Part shown: one piece after another, positions 18,847 to 27,238 of the stretch | Numbering within the stretch: position 1 is the first letter of the stretch | Layout: every line of letters begins with the position of its first letter | Assembly: GCF_024220585.1 (NCBI RefSeq) | Contig: NZ_JAMXKF010000002.1 | Location: 71,392-135,391, forward strand | DNA length: 64,000 nucleotides | Reading direction: 5' to 3' | Source: Dyadobacter diqingensis | Lineage (GTDB): Bacteria; Bacteroidota; Bacteroidia; Cytophagales; Spirosomataceae | Position numbers and translations under genes: made by a program | Notes under the pieces: model-generated | The model's database searches: none | Told to the model about the DNA's origin: nothing | What the model saw: the letters and a program-made list of their open reading frames with translations, nothing else

Positions 18847-21800
18847 TTAAAAATTGAAGCCAACTTTAAATCCATAAGACCGAACACCCGGCAAGGTCCA
18901 GTGACCTACACCCTGACGAAAGCCATCCTCAGCCACACTCATGCTCGTTTCAGGATCAAAACCGATGTTAGCCGCCGTCCAGTTGAAAAGGTTACGACCG
19001 ATAAGTGAAACCGTCAGATTGTGAATTGGCAATTTGCCCAAAGTCTTGTTTTTGAAGGCATACGTAAGAGACGCTTCACGAAGTTTTATAAACGTGGATT
19101 CGTACATCGAACGCTCGTAATACTTGTTGTAAAGGTTGTCGTAATAGTCAGAAGCCGCGATCACCTTGTCGTTTTTCTGATACGTTCCGTCGCTATTTTT
19201 GATATAACCGTCAATAATCATCCCGTCATTCCGGTTGCGTTTTTCCGAATCGATCCACGGCAAACCACCGGATTCGGCGTCTCTACCGGTCAGCGTTTTA
19301 TCAGACGTACCGAGCAAAATCATCTGTCTTAAAGGATATGTGTAAAACATCCCGCCCTTGCGCCAGTCGATCAGGAAATTCAGCGTTACATTTTTGTAGG
19401 TAAAAGTGTTGTTAAACCCAACTGTGAAATCAGGATTGTAATTGCCTACATAATCATAACTCGTCGAGCGCTGATGTCTCCCGTTTGCATCCAGAAGTGG
19501 CTGTCCGGCAAACTGTCCGTCCGGCACTTTGATCCAGGTTGGTGTCGACATATCCCCGATTTTCGATCCTTCCTTGATGATGTAACGGATGTTATCACCA
19601 TCGGCACTCCCCATGGAATATTCCGAAACACCGTCCACCAGCTCAACCACCTTGTTTACGTTCCTCGTAAAATTGGCAGAAATCTCCCAGCGCAATGCCG
19701 TGTTGACAGGAACGGCATTTAAGCCAATTTCCCAGCCAGCGTTCTGGATATTTCCTGCATTGATCAGTTTCGTGCTTGAACCCGCCGCGATCGAAGTTGG
19801 TATCTTTATGATCTGGTTACGGTTATTGGTTTTGTACCAGGTGATATCCAGCCCTAACCTGCCGCCTGTAAAAAACCGGAGATCAGCCCCCACTTCATAC
19901 GAAGTAGCGATTTCAGGTTTGAGCATATTGTTTTTTAGATCAAATTCCAGGTTAGCACGTTTTACACTACCCCAGTCGGTAAGCTGAATTGTATTAAAAA
20001 GCTGATAAGGGTCTGTGTCACTACCCACCTGCGACCAGTTTGCGCGCAGTTTGGCAAAGGACAATGTTTTGGAAGAGACTTTCAAAATATCGGTCAGCAC
20101 TGCACTCAGTGAAACAGACGGATAGAAGAAGGAGTTATTCTGTTCAGGTAATGTGCTCGACCAGTCATTTCTTCCGGTTACGTTAAGAAATACCATGTTT
20201 TTGTAAGCAAGCTCACCCGTTCCGTAAACGCTGTTGATCCGCTTGTCTGAATTCCACTGATAGGACGTTAGTGATCCGGCCTGAGCGTTGGCAACATTGT
20301 AGATGTTAGGCAGCACAAGGCTTCCCGCCGTTTGCGAAAGCTGTCTCGATTTCTGGTTCATGCGGTTGGCTCCAACCGAAACCGAAGCGAACCAGTCAGG
20401 CGTAATGTTCTTTTTGTAAGTCAAAAGAAAATCGGTATTCTGTTCCATGAAGAAGAGGTTATTGATAAAATATCCCCCCTTCGCCGTTCTTTTGGCACTG
20501 AAAGGTCTTTTCAAATCCTGGTCTTCGGTATAAAAATCCAGCCCGGTCCGCGCCATCAGACTCAGATCTTTCGTGATGTCAATCATCGCCTGGATATTTC
20601 CGGCAACACGGTTTCTGCTATATCCATTGGTTTCTTCGTTGACAATCAGGAACGGGTTATCCTGTCCGCCCGGATCATAGGTTACTTGCTCAAAGCCTTC
20701 ACGACCGGGTTTCCAGTAATTACGCATCTGGTTCAGGTCAACATTCGCTGGCATTTTATACAAAACTTCCGTCACACTTTCGCGATAAGCTGCCGCGCGG
20801 TTATCACTGGAATTGTTGGTATAACCGATGTTGGTCGAGATCCTGACTTTGTCGTTTAACTTATGTCCCGCTGCAAAATCAAGTGTGTTCCGTTTCAAAC
20901 CTGTGTTCGGCACCACACCCTGATTGGTCATGTTGGTGAAGGAAAGTCTGAAATTGCCTTTGCCGTTATTGCCGGTTACGGCCAGGTTATTGGTGTAAGT
21001 CACACCAGTCCTGAAAAAGTCGCTCACACGGTCGGGATAAGAAACCCAGTCCGTCGGCACAGCTTTGCCGCTCGCGTCAACCGGACTGTTCCACTGGACA
21101 AATTTTGTTCCCTGGTCCAGTCTCGGCCCCCAGGAACTTCCCTGTTTGGTATTGTTGGTACCCGGAAAATCCCCGGTCCCGTACTGATTCTGAAAACCCG
21201 GATACTGCCAGATTTTGTCAAACATCGTCGTAGAGTTGACCGTTACACCCAAGCCTCGTTTGGCATCAGAGCCATTTTTTGTCGTGATCAGAACCACTCC
21301 ACTTCCTGCACGGCTACCATACAACGCAGCTGCACTTGCTCCTTTTAATATGGTTATGGTCTCGATATCATCAGGATTTATATCACCAATCGGACTTCCG
21401 TAATCCGTCACAGAGCGCCCAACGGCCATATTTGGTGTTCTCAATGAGTTGGCAACCGGAACCCCATCCACTACAAACAAAGGCTGATTGGATTTCGAAA
21501 TGGACGATTGTCCGCGGATCGTCATTAACGCTGTCGAGCCTGCATCGGTACTTGTGCTCACGATATTTACACCGGCCACTTTGCCTGCAAGCGCATTCAG
21601 CATGTTTGGAGATTTAACGTTGCTGATCTCGGAACCGTCCAACTGCGCCACCGAATAGCCCAGAGCCTTCTCATCGCGCTTTACACCCAGGGCAGTAACA
21701 ATCACTTCATTCAGCGATTTATCTTCCTGAATCAACGAAACAGACAAACTGGTACTTTTACCAACGATGAGCTCCTGCGTTTTATATCCCACAAAACTAA

Positions 21801-22371
21801 ATACAAGAATGGACTGATCATCCGGAACTTCCAGATCGAATTTACCTTCACTATTGGTGGTGGTTCCGCGCTGCGTTCCTTTTAAAACGATACTGACGCC
21901 TGGAAGTCCTTCGCCCTTTTCATCTGTAACAACGCCTTTTGCAACAATTTGTAAAGGCATTGCCGAAAAGGTCAGGTCGTCGTCGGCAGCCTCCTCTTCG
22001 CGTACCGACATCTCTTTACCCAGTACAATCCTGTCATTGACCACCGAATAAGTAATGCCATAGGACTGAAACAACTTATCCAAAACCGTGGTCAGCCTTG
22101 CATTTTTAGTTTCTACGCTGACAAGGCGGCTTGTACTTACAACATTTTCACTGTATACAAATTTCACCTCACCGGAACGCTCCAATTTCCGGAGCGCTTC
22201 CTGCAAACTGACATTTCGCACGGACAGGCTTACCTTCCTGTCCAGAACCTGCTGCGCCCTGCTGTCATGCGCAAAGGATGCGCAGGCAAATACTATGGCG
22301 ACAAATAATTGAATACACGTAATTCTCATGATTTTCCACCAATCGAACGGCATTTGTACATAATAATTCAT
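18847..22371 (-). CDS. SusC/RagA TonB-linked outer membrane transporter
   Basis: About 1174 residues from the ATG at 22371 (MNYYVQMPFDWW); another ATG at 22413 is in frame. Order: signal peptide ending near SRAQ, an STN domain (about 45-115) that talks to FecR, a carboxypeptidase-like domain (GVVTDEKGEGLPGVSIVLKG), a plug with NALAGKVAGVNI and AALYGSRAGSGVVLITTK, and a long barrel ending GFKVGFNF. The STN domain fits a sigma/anti-sigma-controlled transducer of the FecA type. It should import a substrate larger than porins admit. Confidence 0.94.
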   Translation of the reverse strand: MNYYVQMPFDWWKIMRITCIQLFVAIVFACASFAHDSRAQQVLDRKVSLSVRNVSLQEALRKLERSGEVKFVYSENVVSTSRLVSVETKNARLTTVLDKLFQSYGITYSVVNDRIVLGKEMSVREEEAADDDLTFSAMPLQIVAKGVVTDEKGEGLPGVSIVLKGTQRGTTTNSEGKFDLEVPDDQSILVFSFVGYKTQELIVGKSTSLSVSLIQEDKSLNEVIVTALGVKRDEKALGYSVAQLDGSEISNVKSPNMLNALAGKVAGVNIVSTSTDAGSTALMTIRGQSSISKSNQPLFVVDGVPVANSLRTPNMAVGRSVTDYGSPIGDINPDDIETITILKGASAAALYGSRAGSGVVLITTKNGSDAKRGLGVTVNSTTMFDKIWQYPGFQNQYGTGDFPGTNNTKQGSSWGPRLDQGTKFVQWNSPVDASGKAVPTDWVSYPDRVSDFFRTGVTYTNNLAVTGNNGKGNFRLSFTNMTNQGVVPNTGLKRNTLDFAAGHKLNDKVRISTNIGYTNNSSDNRAAAYRESVTEVLYKMPANVDLNQMRNYWKPGREGFEQVTYDPGGQDNPFLIVNEETNGYSRNRVAGNIQAMIDITKDLSLMARTGLDFYTEDQDLKRPFSAKRTAKGGYFINNLFFMEQNTDFLLTYKKNITPDWFASVSVGANRMNQKSRQLSQTAGSLVLPNIYNVANAQAGSLTSYQWNSDKRINSVYGTGELAYKNMVFLNVTGRNDWSSTLPEQNNSFFYPSVSLSAVLTDILKVSSKTLSFAKLRANWSQVGSDTDPYQLFNTIQLTDWGSVKRANLEFDLKNNMLKPEIATSYEVGADLRFFTGGRLGLDITWYKTNNRNQIIKIPTSIAAGSSTKLINAGNIQNAGWEIGLNAVPVNTALRWEISANFTRNVNKVVELVDGVSEYSMGSADGDNIRYIIKEGSKIGDMSTPTWIKVPDGQFAGQPLLDANGRHQRSTSYDYVGNYNPDFTVGFNNTFTYKNVTLNFLIDWRKGGMFYTYPLRQMILLGTSDKTLTGRDAESGGLPWIDSEKRNRNDGMIIDGYIKNSDGTYQKNDKVIAASDYYDNLYNKYYERSMYESTFIKLREASLTYAFKNKTLGKLPIHNLTVSLIGRNLFNWTAANIGFDPETSMSVAEDGFRQGVGHWTLPGVRSYGFKVGFNF

Positions 22372-22384
22372 AAATTTGATAGTT

Positions 22385-22497
22385 TCATTTGTGATAATGA
22401 TGGGACAGTTCATCCCCGTTCACCTTTCAGAAGGTGTGATGCGGGAAGGAATTTTAATAGGGCCGGAAGTGGTGATGACACTTTCGGCTCTTTTTTT
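22385..22497 (+). ncRNA. Candidate antisense RNA over the susC leader
   Basis: On the strand opposite susC, TAAATTTG (22371-22378) matches the Bacteroidota -7 box. About 110 bases on lies a stem (22460-22471 with 22479-22490) followed by seven Ts (22491-22497). Two stem pairs are G-T on this strand and would be A-C mismatches on the other, so the hairpin works as a terminator only for plus-strand transcripts. A further hairpin, CACCTT/AAGGTG, lies at 22421-22436. No -33 TTG is seen at normal spacing. The transcript is inferred. Confidence 0.35.
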
Positions 22498-22528
22498 GTT
22501 AAAATTTTCGCCGGGTGTTTACTTCATA

Positions 22529-23569
22529 CTATTGCGCAGTTGGGTTAGTTGATTTGGGTTTGAAAACGATTTCCTTATCGTTGATTTCGTAAGTTGCATT
22601 CAGTGATTTTTCCATCATTTCTAAAATATCAGGAAGGTTTTGACCGGAAAAATCGGCTTTCAAAATGTAATTTTTTAATGCCTCCGATTCTATGCGGATC
22701 GCGACATCATATTCCTCCGATAATGTTCTGGCGACTTCATACATCGGTTTGTTATCAAAGGCAACACTTGTTTTTTCCCAGATCCGGACGTCATTTTCTC
22801 TCCCCGGCAGGATTTCCTCCTTTTTCAGGATTTGCTTATTTTCCAGAAAAACAGCCTTTTGCTCAGGCAAAAGCACCACCTGACTTCCCTCTGTTTTATC
22901 ATTTTTCTGCGAAGGCAAAATTTCATCCACCCCGACTGTTACTTTTCCTGTCACCACCGAAACTTCCACCGACGGTGCCCTTTCAAGTGCCTTGATGTTA
23001 AAACTTGTTCCAAGAACTTTGGTGATAACATGGCCACTGTACACAATAAACGGATGCGCCGGGTCACGGGTTACTTCGAAAAAAGCTTCGCCGGTGAGAC
23101 GTACCGTCCGAAGCCCGCCTATGAAAACCTGCGGATAACGAATGACCGTATGCGGTTGCAGCCACACGACACTACCGTCTGAAAGTACCTGCCTTTTAAT
23201 GCTTTTGGAGCTGTTCTCAAAAACGATTTCAAGATCAGCCGATTGTTTAAAGGAGTTATTGACATCGAACCACTGCCAACCCAATATCAGCAGTACCGTC
23301 GCCGCGATACCGACAAGCGTATAATACATGACCCGGCTACGGCCTGTGACGGGGTATATTTTTGACCGGTCGTCTCTCCCAATATTGGTAAGGATATTGT
23401 CAAACATCTCCCCTTTCAGTTCCTGACGCGCATCAGCAGGTATATCAAGCAAAGGGTCCTGCTCCTTTTCAAACGATCCATACCAGGCCTCGACCAGACG
23501 AACTTCCTCCGGTGTACATGTTTTGTTGATATACTTCCGGATCAGCTCCGGCGAGATTTCTTTTGACAT
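22529..23569 (-). CDS. FecR-type anti-sigma factor
   Basis: About 346 residues from the ATG at 23569, which gives the family start MSKEISPELIRKYI; an upstream ATG at 23638 adds 23 residues with no family look. The N-terminal cytoplasmic part (ASD-like, with ACTPEEVRLVEAWY-type pattern near 18-30) binds the sigma factor. One membrane segment is at about 80-99. The periplasmic FecR domain follows, with LSDGSVVWL and VFLTGEAFFEV-like motifs, then a DUF4974 C-terminal domain. It carries the signal from the SusC STN domain to the sigma factor. Confidence 0.92.
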   Translation of the reverse strand: MSKEISPELIRKYINKTCTPEEVRLVEAWYGSFEKEQDPLLDIPADARQELKGEMFDNILTNIGRDDRSKIYPVTGRSRVMYYTLVGIAATVLLILGWQWFDVNNSFKQSADLEIVFENSSKSIKRQVLSDGSVVWLQPHTVIRYPQVFIGGLRTVRLTGEAFFEVTRDPAHPFIVYSGHVITKVLGTSFNIKALERAPSVEVSVVTGKVTVGVDEILPSQKNDKTEGSQVVLLPEQKAVFLENKQILKKEEILPGRENDVRIWEKTSVAFDNKPMYEVARTLSEEYDVAIRIESEALKNYILKADFSGQNLPDILEMMEKSLNATYEINDKEIVFKPKSTNPTAQ

Positions 23570-23707
23570 CTGTGTTGATTTGCGAAAGGAGATTAAATCC
23601 GGCTCCTTATAAAGTACAGTCAGGTCAGAATGAAACATCCCCCAGTCAGTTTGAAAAAATATTTTTGTAAGGTGTTTTTTTCCGATCCCGAAACGATTAC
23701 GGACGGC

Positions 23708-24286
23708 TTAGAGCTGTGAGAAAATGAAAAGGATCATTACTTCCTTAAACTGGATTCTTAAAATTTGCAGGGCCTTGGTCAGATGATTCTCGACGGTTTT
23801 GACCGAAATATTCATCAAATCGGCGATCTCTTTATTAGACTTATAACTTTTGCGGCTGAGTTCAAATACTTCTTTGCATTTGGGAGAAAATTGGGCTACT
23901 TCCAGGTCCAGCTGCCGGTTAAGATCTTCATAAAAAACAGCTTCTTCGGTAAGGTTAGGGCTTTGATCGGGCATATTGACAATCAGGTTCCTGTAATTTC
24001 TCCTAACCATTTCCTTCTCAAAATGATTTAAAACACGGTATTTTACAGCCGTCAGCAAATAACCGGTCAGTGAAGTTTTCACATGCAGTTCATCCCTATG
24101 GATCCAGAAACTCGTGAAAATATCCTGAACGATCTCCTGAGATACTTCCCGCGACTTTACGCGTCGGTAGGCGGCGGAGTAAAGTGGTGACCAGTAGCGG
24201 TTGTAAATTTCTTTGAAAACACCCTCACTGTCTTCCTGAAACAGGATTAGCAAATCTTCATCAGATAATTCAGCATACTTCTGCAT
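23708..24286 (-). CDS. ECF RNA polymerase sigma factor
   Basis: A 192-residue sigma-70 family member of the Bacteroidota expansion type. Region 2 (about 20-85) includes FKEIYNRYWSPLYSAAYRRV and VQDIFTSFWIHR. Region 4 (about 130-185) includes CKEVFELSRKSYKSNKEIAD and VKTVENHLTKALQILR. It is the first gene of the sigma, anti-sigma, SusC, SusD row and should drive the susC promoter when the substrate is sensed. Confidence 0.93.
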   Translation of the reverse strand: MQKYAELSDEDLLILFQEDSEGVFKEIYNRYWSPLYSAAYRRVKSREVSQEIVQDIFTSFWIHRDELHVKTSLTGYLLTAVKYRVLNHFEKEMVRRNYRNLIVNMPDQSPNLTEEAVFYEDLNRQLDLEVAQFSPKCKEVFELSRKSYKSNKEIADLMNISVKTVENHLTKALQILRIQFKEVMILFIFSQL

Positions 24287-24370
24287 GATCGCTGTAAGAT
24301 AAAGTCGCCTTAGGCAGGGTTCGTTATTTTTTCAACTAAGGTAAATGGTCAGACATCTTCAATCAAGCGC

Positions 24371-24550
24371 TCAAAAAAATTTAACAATTACGAAACATTG
24401 GTTCATGCCTGACCCACGCTCATCAGGAGAAATGCCATCCGTCTTTACATCAATACGCACTTCTCCCTCAAACAGACTAACATACTGGGAAAGAAACTGT
24501 TCAATTCTTTCATTTTTCGCCTGCATTATTTCAAATTGAATATTTTTCAT
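24371..24550 (-). CDS. Possible small hypothetical protein
   Basis: A 59-codon frame from the ATG at 24550 (MKNIQFEIMQAKNERIEQF, later VRIDVKTDGISPDERGSG). Its composition looks protein-like, with a helical start and a mixed C-terminal part, but I recognise no family. It lies upstream of the sigma gene on the same strand, in an otherwise empty gap of about 350 bases (24287-24640). The opposite-strand frame over the same bases is less protein-like. It may be spurious. Confidence 0.3.
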   Translation of the reverse strand: MKNIQFEIMQAKNERIEQFLSQYVSLFEGEVRIDVKTDGISPDERGSGMNQCFVIVKFF

Positions 24551-24640
24551 CAAATTGATCAGCAAAAGAATCAAATGCCACGGCTGCTAGGGTAAATTAA
24601 TCATTTCGCCGCATTTTATATAAAAAGCAAAACAAACACA

Positions 24641-25570
24641 ATGGACAAGCTACCTTCCCGTTTTTCTACTCCCAGTCTCGAAAGACGAAAATTTATCGAA
24701 AATTCCTTAAAATCAGCTGGCGCGCTTGCCCTGCTGGGTTTGCATGCCTCGTTTACAAATCATACTGGTTTGCCGGTAAAAAAGTCGCTGACCGTCCAGG
24801 AAATTATGGATCTGATTTTGAAAGAGGGAAACCTGTCTGTTTTGAAAGATACGGTAGACACGCTCAAAAGCGGGAAAGCAGATCAAATTGTGACAGGCAT
24901 AATTACAACAATGTTTCCGACCATTCCTGTCATTGAACAGGCCGTAAAACAAAATGCCAATTTTATTATTGCGCATGAGCCGTCGTTTTACAACCATAGT
25001 GATAACCCGGATTGGGTAAAAAACAACAGTGTTTTAAAAGAAAAACAGGCACTTCTGGAAAAACATAAAATTGCTGTCTGGCGGTTTCATGACTATTGCC
25101 ACGCTTTGAAGCCGGATGCAATCAGTTATGGGGTTGCTAAAAAAGCCAACTGGCTGCCGTACTATAAAACCGGGCAGGTGATGTTAACCATTCCGAAGTT
25201 GTCTTTACAGCAGTTGGTGCAGCATCTAAAATCTTCCCTTGGGATTTCGCATGTCAGGACTATCGGTGATCCGGCGCAGTCTTGTGAACGAATAGCGCTC
25301 CTTCCCGGCGCCTGGGGAGGACAAAGGCAGGTTTCCGTTGCCGAGTCAGAAAATCCGGACGTATTGATTGTTGGGGAATCGCCTGAGTGGGAAACTGTTG
25401 AATATATCCGCGATGCCCGCGCTTTCGGCAAAAAAATCTCACTGATCGTTTTGGGCCATGCCGTAAGCGAAGAACCCGGTATGGAATGGGTAGCGGAGTG
25501 GCTACAACCAAAACTGACGGATATCAAAGTTACGCATTTAGCCTCCGGTGACCCTTTCACCTGGATTTAA
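24641..25570 (+). CDS. Nif3-like dinuclear metal protein with Tat signal
   Basis: A 309-residue member of the Nif3/DUF34 family, which binds two metal ions and is usually cytosolic. Family blocks are IVTGIITTMFPTIPVIEQAV, the metal site IIAHEPSFYNHSD (HEP where the family usually has HHP), and the late VLGHAVSEEPGMEWVAEWL. Unusually, the N-terminus has LERRKFIENSLKSAGALALL, a good twin-arginine signal, so this copy is probably exported. No enzymatic role is firmly known. Terminator 25577-25606 follows. Confidence 0.82.
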   Translation: MDKLPSRFSTPSLERRKFIENSLKSAGALALLGLHASFTNHTGLPVKKSLTVQEIMDLILKEGNLSVLKDTVDTLKSGKADQIVTGIITTMFPTIPVIEQAVKQNANFIIAHEPSFYNHSDNPDWVKNNSVLKEKQALLEKHKIAVWRFHDYCHALKPDAISYGVAKKANWLPYYKTGQVMLTIPKLSLQQLVQHLKSSLGISHVRTIGDPAQSCERIALLPGAWGGQRQVSVAESENPDVLIVGESPEWETVEYIRDARAFGKKISLIVLGHAVSEEPGMEWVAEWLQPKLTDIKVTHLASGDPFTWI

Positions 25571-25576
25571 AACGAA

Positions 25577-25606
25577 TAATGCCTGCTTTTTTCAAAGCAG
25601 GCATTA
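25577..25606. terminator. Bidirectional terminator
   Basis: A perfect 13-bp stem (25577-25589 with 25594-25606) with a 4-nt loop between the converging Nif3-like and Lys-rich repeat genes. Confidence 0.85.
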
Positions 25607-25625
25607 CCAAATATTTCCCTTAATG

Positions 25626-26006
25626 TTATAAATCCTTTGCTTCTTCCTTCACCTTTTTGTTCGCTTTTTTTACACCCTTTTTGGTAGCATCGTAACCTTT
25701 TTCGGCTGTTTCACCTACTTTCTCTGCTCCTTTCTTAACCCCCTTTTTGGTTGCGTCATATCCGTCTTCGGCTACTTCGCCCACTTTCTCTGCTCCTTTC
25801 TTAACCCCCTTTTTGGTTGCGTCATATCCGTCTTCGGCTACTTCGCCCACCTTATTCGCTCCTTTTTTTACGCCTTTACCGACTGCTTTGGCATCTTTTT
25901 TTACTTCCGAGCCTACCTTTTGCGCCGTTGATTTGGTCGTATCTTTCTGAGCGAGAGTCCAGGTTGAAAGGGCAACTAATGCTATAACTGCGATGATCTT
26001 TTTCAT
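25626..26006 (-). CDS. Exported Lys-rich 22-residue-repeat protein
   Basis: A 126-residue protein with a signal peptide (MKKIIAVIALVALSTWTLAQ). The mature part is about three copies of a 22-residue unit of the form KKGVKKGAEKVGEVAEDGYD plus AT, with degenerate copies at both ends. The unit equals two 11-mers and would make an amphipathic, highly charged helix, reminiscent of group 3 LEA proteins and of small periplasmic stress proteins. I do not recognise a named family. The central copies are identical in DNA. Confidence 0.75.
   Translation of the reverse strand: MKKIIAVIALVALSTWTLAQKDTTKSTAQKVGSEVKKDAKAVGKGVKKGANKVGEVAEDGYDATKKGVKKGAEKVGEVAEDGYDATKKGVKKGAEKVGETAEKGYDATKKGVKKANKKVKEEAKDL
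25717..25848. repeat. Two exact 66-bp tandem repeats
   Basis: Bases 25717-25782 recur identically at 25783-25848 inside the Lys-rich repeat gene, in frame (22 codons each). The identity, including silent sites, points to a recent duplication or slippage event. Confidence 0.85.
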
Positions 26007-26085
26007 AACTAACAGGATTTATTGAAAATTGAACTGTTTTAACCTATCAGAACAAGAATCATACCTGCGCAAATTTTCCCCGTTG

Positions 26086-26283
26086 TCAGTGGATTTTTTC
26101 AAAGTCAAAATTCCCTTTGATAACCTCATTTAGAAAGATTCCTTTGGAAGAGGCTGTTTTCATGGCTTCATAAACGCTAACCGGGACTTTTTTATAATCA
26201 TAGATTATCCCCGAAACAAAGGTTATGCGCAAAGTCTCAGACTCGGCAAGGTAGGCCATTTTGGACACAACGGACGACGGCAT
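26086..26283 (-). CDS. KTSC domain protein
   Basis: A 65-residue protein from the ATG at 26283 (MPSSVVSKMAYL). It matches the KTSC domain: VVSKMAYLAES at the start, ITFVSGIIYDYKKVPVSVYE in the middle, and ASSKGIFLNEVIKGNF towards the end. KTSC domains are small, of unknown function, and occur alone or attached to RNA-binding and nuclease proteins. The open frame extends nine codons upstream to another start, but the family begins near here. Confidence 0.78.
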   Translation of the reverse strand: MPSSVVSKMAYLAESETLRITFVSGIIYDYKKVPVSVYEAMKTASSKGIFLNEVIKGNFDFEKIH

Positions 26284-26363
26284 GATTAGAAGTGGTTGAT
26301 TGTCGCACAAGAATCACTTACAAATCTTAATCAACAATCGTGCCTTGATCCTACGTTGGGAGG

Positions 26364-26564
26364 TTATCGGTATTCCAAAATATCTCCCGGCTGACAATCC
26401 AGTTCTTTGCAAAGCGCTTCGAGCGTGGAAAACCGGATCGCCTTGGCCTTCGCGTTTTTTAGTATTGAAATATTGGCGAGTGTTATCCCCACTTTTTCCG
26501 ACAATTCTGTTACGGACATTTTTCTCTTTGCCAGCATTACATCCAGATTTATTATGATAGGCAT
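26364..26564 (-). CDS. Small XRE/Cro-type HTH regulator
   Basis: A 66-residue protein that is almost only a helix-turn-helix domain: MLAKRKMSVTELSEKVGITL, then ISILKNAKAKAIRFSTLEAL, and ending CQPGDILEYR as in YozG-like regulators. It starts two bases after the stop of the DUF2975 membrane protein, a pairing seen repeatedly in Bacteroidota and Firmicutes. It probably represses its own operon through the AT-rich repeats at 27180-27220. Confidence 0.9.
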   Translation of the reverse strand: MPIIINLDVMLAKRKMSVTELSEKVGITLANISILKNAKAKAIRFSTLEALCKELDCQPGDILEYR

Positions 26565-26566
26565 GG

Positions 26567-27139
26567 TCAGATGGTAAGTTGGTTTTCTTCTGAGAGATTA
26601 TTTCCTTCCCGGAAAATCTCAGCCATGATGTAAGAAAAAATCATGAGCATAAGAGGCATCAGATGAAGCGAGAAACTCCTGAAAGTCGCTTCTTTAAAAT
26701 GAATAACAGAAAAACCCGAAAGAATAAAAACAATCAAAAGATACTTGCCGATTTTTCGGAAAGAGTAAATATTTGAAATCCGGAAAGTTTCAATCCGGGT
26801 TACAGAGGTAACAACTTTAACAAACTCCCGTACCGAGAGAAAGGTAAAAAGGATCATCAAACTGAATTGCAAATAATTTAAATACAGAGAAAATACTGTG
26901 ATCTGGTTTAACGATAATTCACTGTTTTCCGGTGAAGGCTGAGCCGACCATTTTTCCGTAAAACTATATGAAAACATCGCATCTCCAGATGAAAACTTCG
27001 CTGGTTTGAAATCATAATAATCAGGGTTAACCTGAAAATGGATGAAGGCTACCGTAAGCGCGACAAAAGCAGCGACCTGCAAAACACAAAATCCTTTGCA
27101 TAGAAGGATGCAGAAATTCAAAAGATTATTCTTTTTCAT
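26567..27139 (-). CDS. DUF2975 membrane protein
   Basis: About 190 residues from the ATG at 27139 (MKKNNLLNFCILLC). Four membrane segments, at roughly 10-30, 85-110, 130-150 and 155-175, with the family motif region VTRIETFRISNIYSFRKIGK between. The family has no known activity but is nearly always coupled to a small HTH protein, as here. A well-formed promoter lies immediately upstream, giving a leader of only about 10 bases. Confidence 0.85.
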   Translation of the reverse strand: MKKNNLLNFCILLCKGFCVLQVAAFVALTVAFIHFQVNPDYYDFKPAKFSSGDAMFSYSFTEKWSAQPSPENSELSLNQITVFSLYLNYLQFSLMILFTFLSVREFVKVVTSVTRIETFRISNIYSFRKIGKYLLIVFILSGFSVIHFKEATFRSFSLHLMPLMLMIFSYIMAEIFREGNNLSEENQLTI

Positions 27140-27154
27140 GAGCCGTTTTTTTCT

Positions 27155-27184
27155 CAAACATAAGTATAAAAAAGAATTTAACAA
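27155..27184 (-). promoter_or_regulatory. Bacteroidota promoter of the DUF2975/HTH operon
   Basis: On the minus strand TTG (27182-27184) is followed after 19 bases by TATGTTTG (27155-27162), an exact match to TTG-N19-21-TAnnTTTG. The start codon is 15 bases downstream of the -7 box. Confidence 0.75.
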
Positions 27185-27220
27185 TAAATATTTATCGATA
27201 AACAATAAATATTTATTGTT
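27180..27220. promoter_or_regulatory. AT-rich operator repeats overlapping the promoter
   Basis: AACAATAAATATTTAT occurs at 27180-27195 and 27201-27216, period 21. The second copy lies in a perfect 20-bp palindrome (27201-27220). The first overlaps the -33 TTG, so a bound protein would block RNA polymerase. The HTH protein of this operon is the obvious candidate. Confidence 0.6.
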
Positions 27221-27238
27221 ATAGACAAACCAGTAAAC

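Noticed and set aside
24345-24539. A 64-codon plus-strand frame before the Nif3-like gene
   Set aside because: Composition is less protein-like than the minus-strand frame over the same bases, and no promoter or family supports it.
25717-25848. Tandem repeats considered as a CRISPR array
   Set aside because: The 66-bp units are directly adjacent with no spacers, are in frame and encode protein; no cas gene is near.
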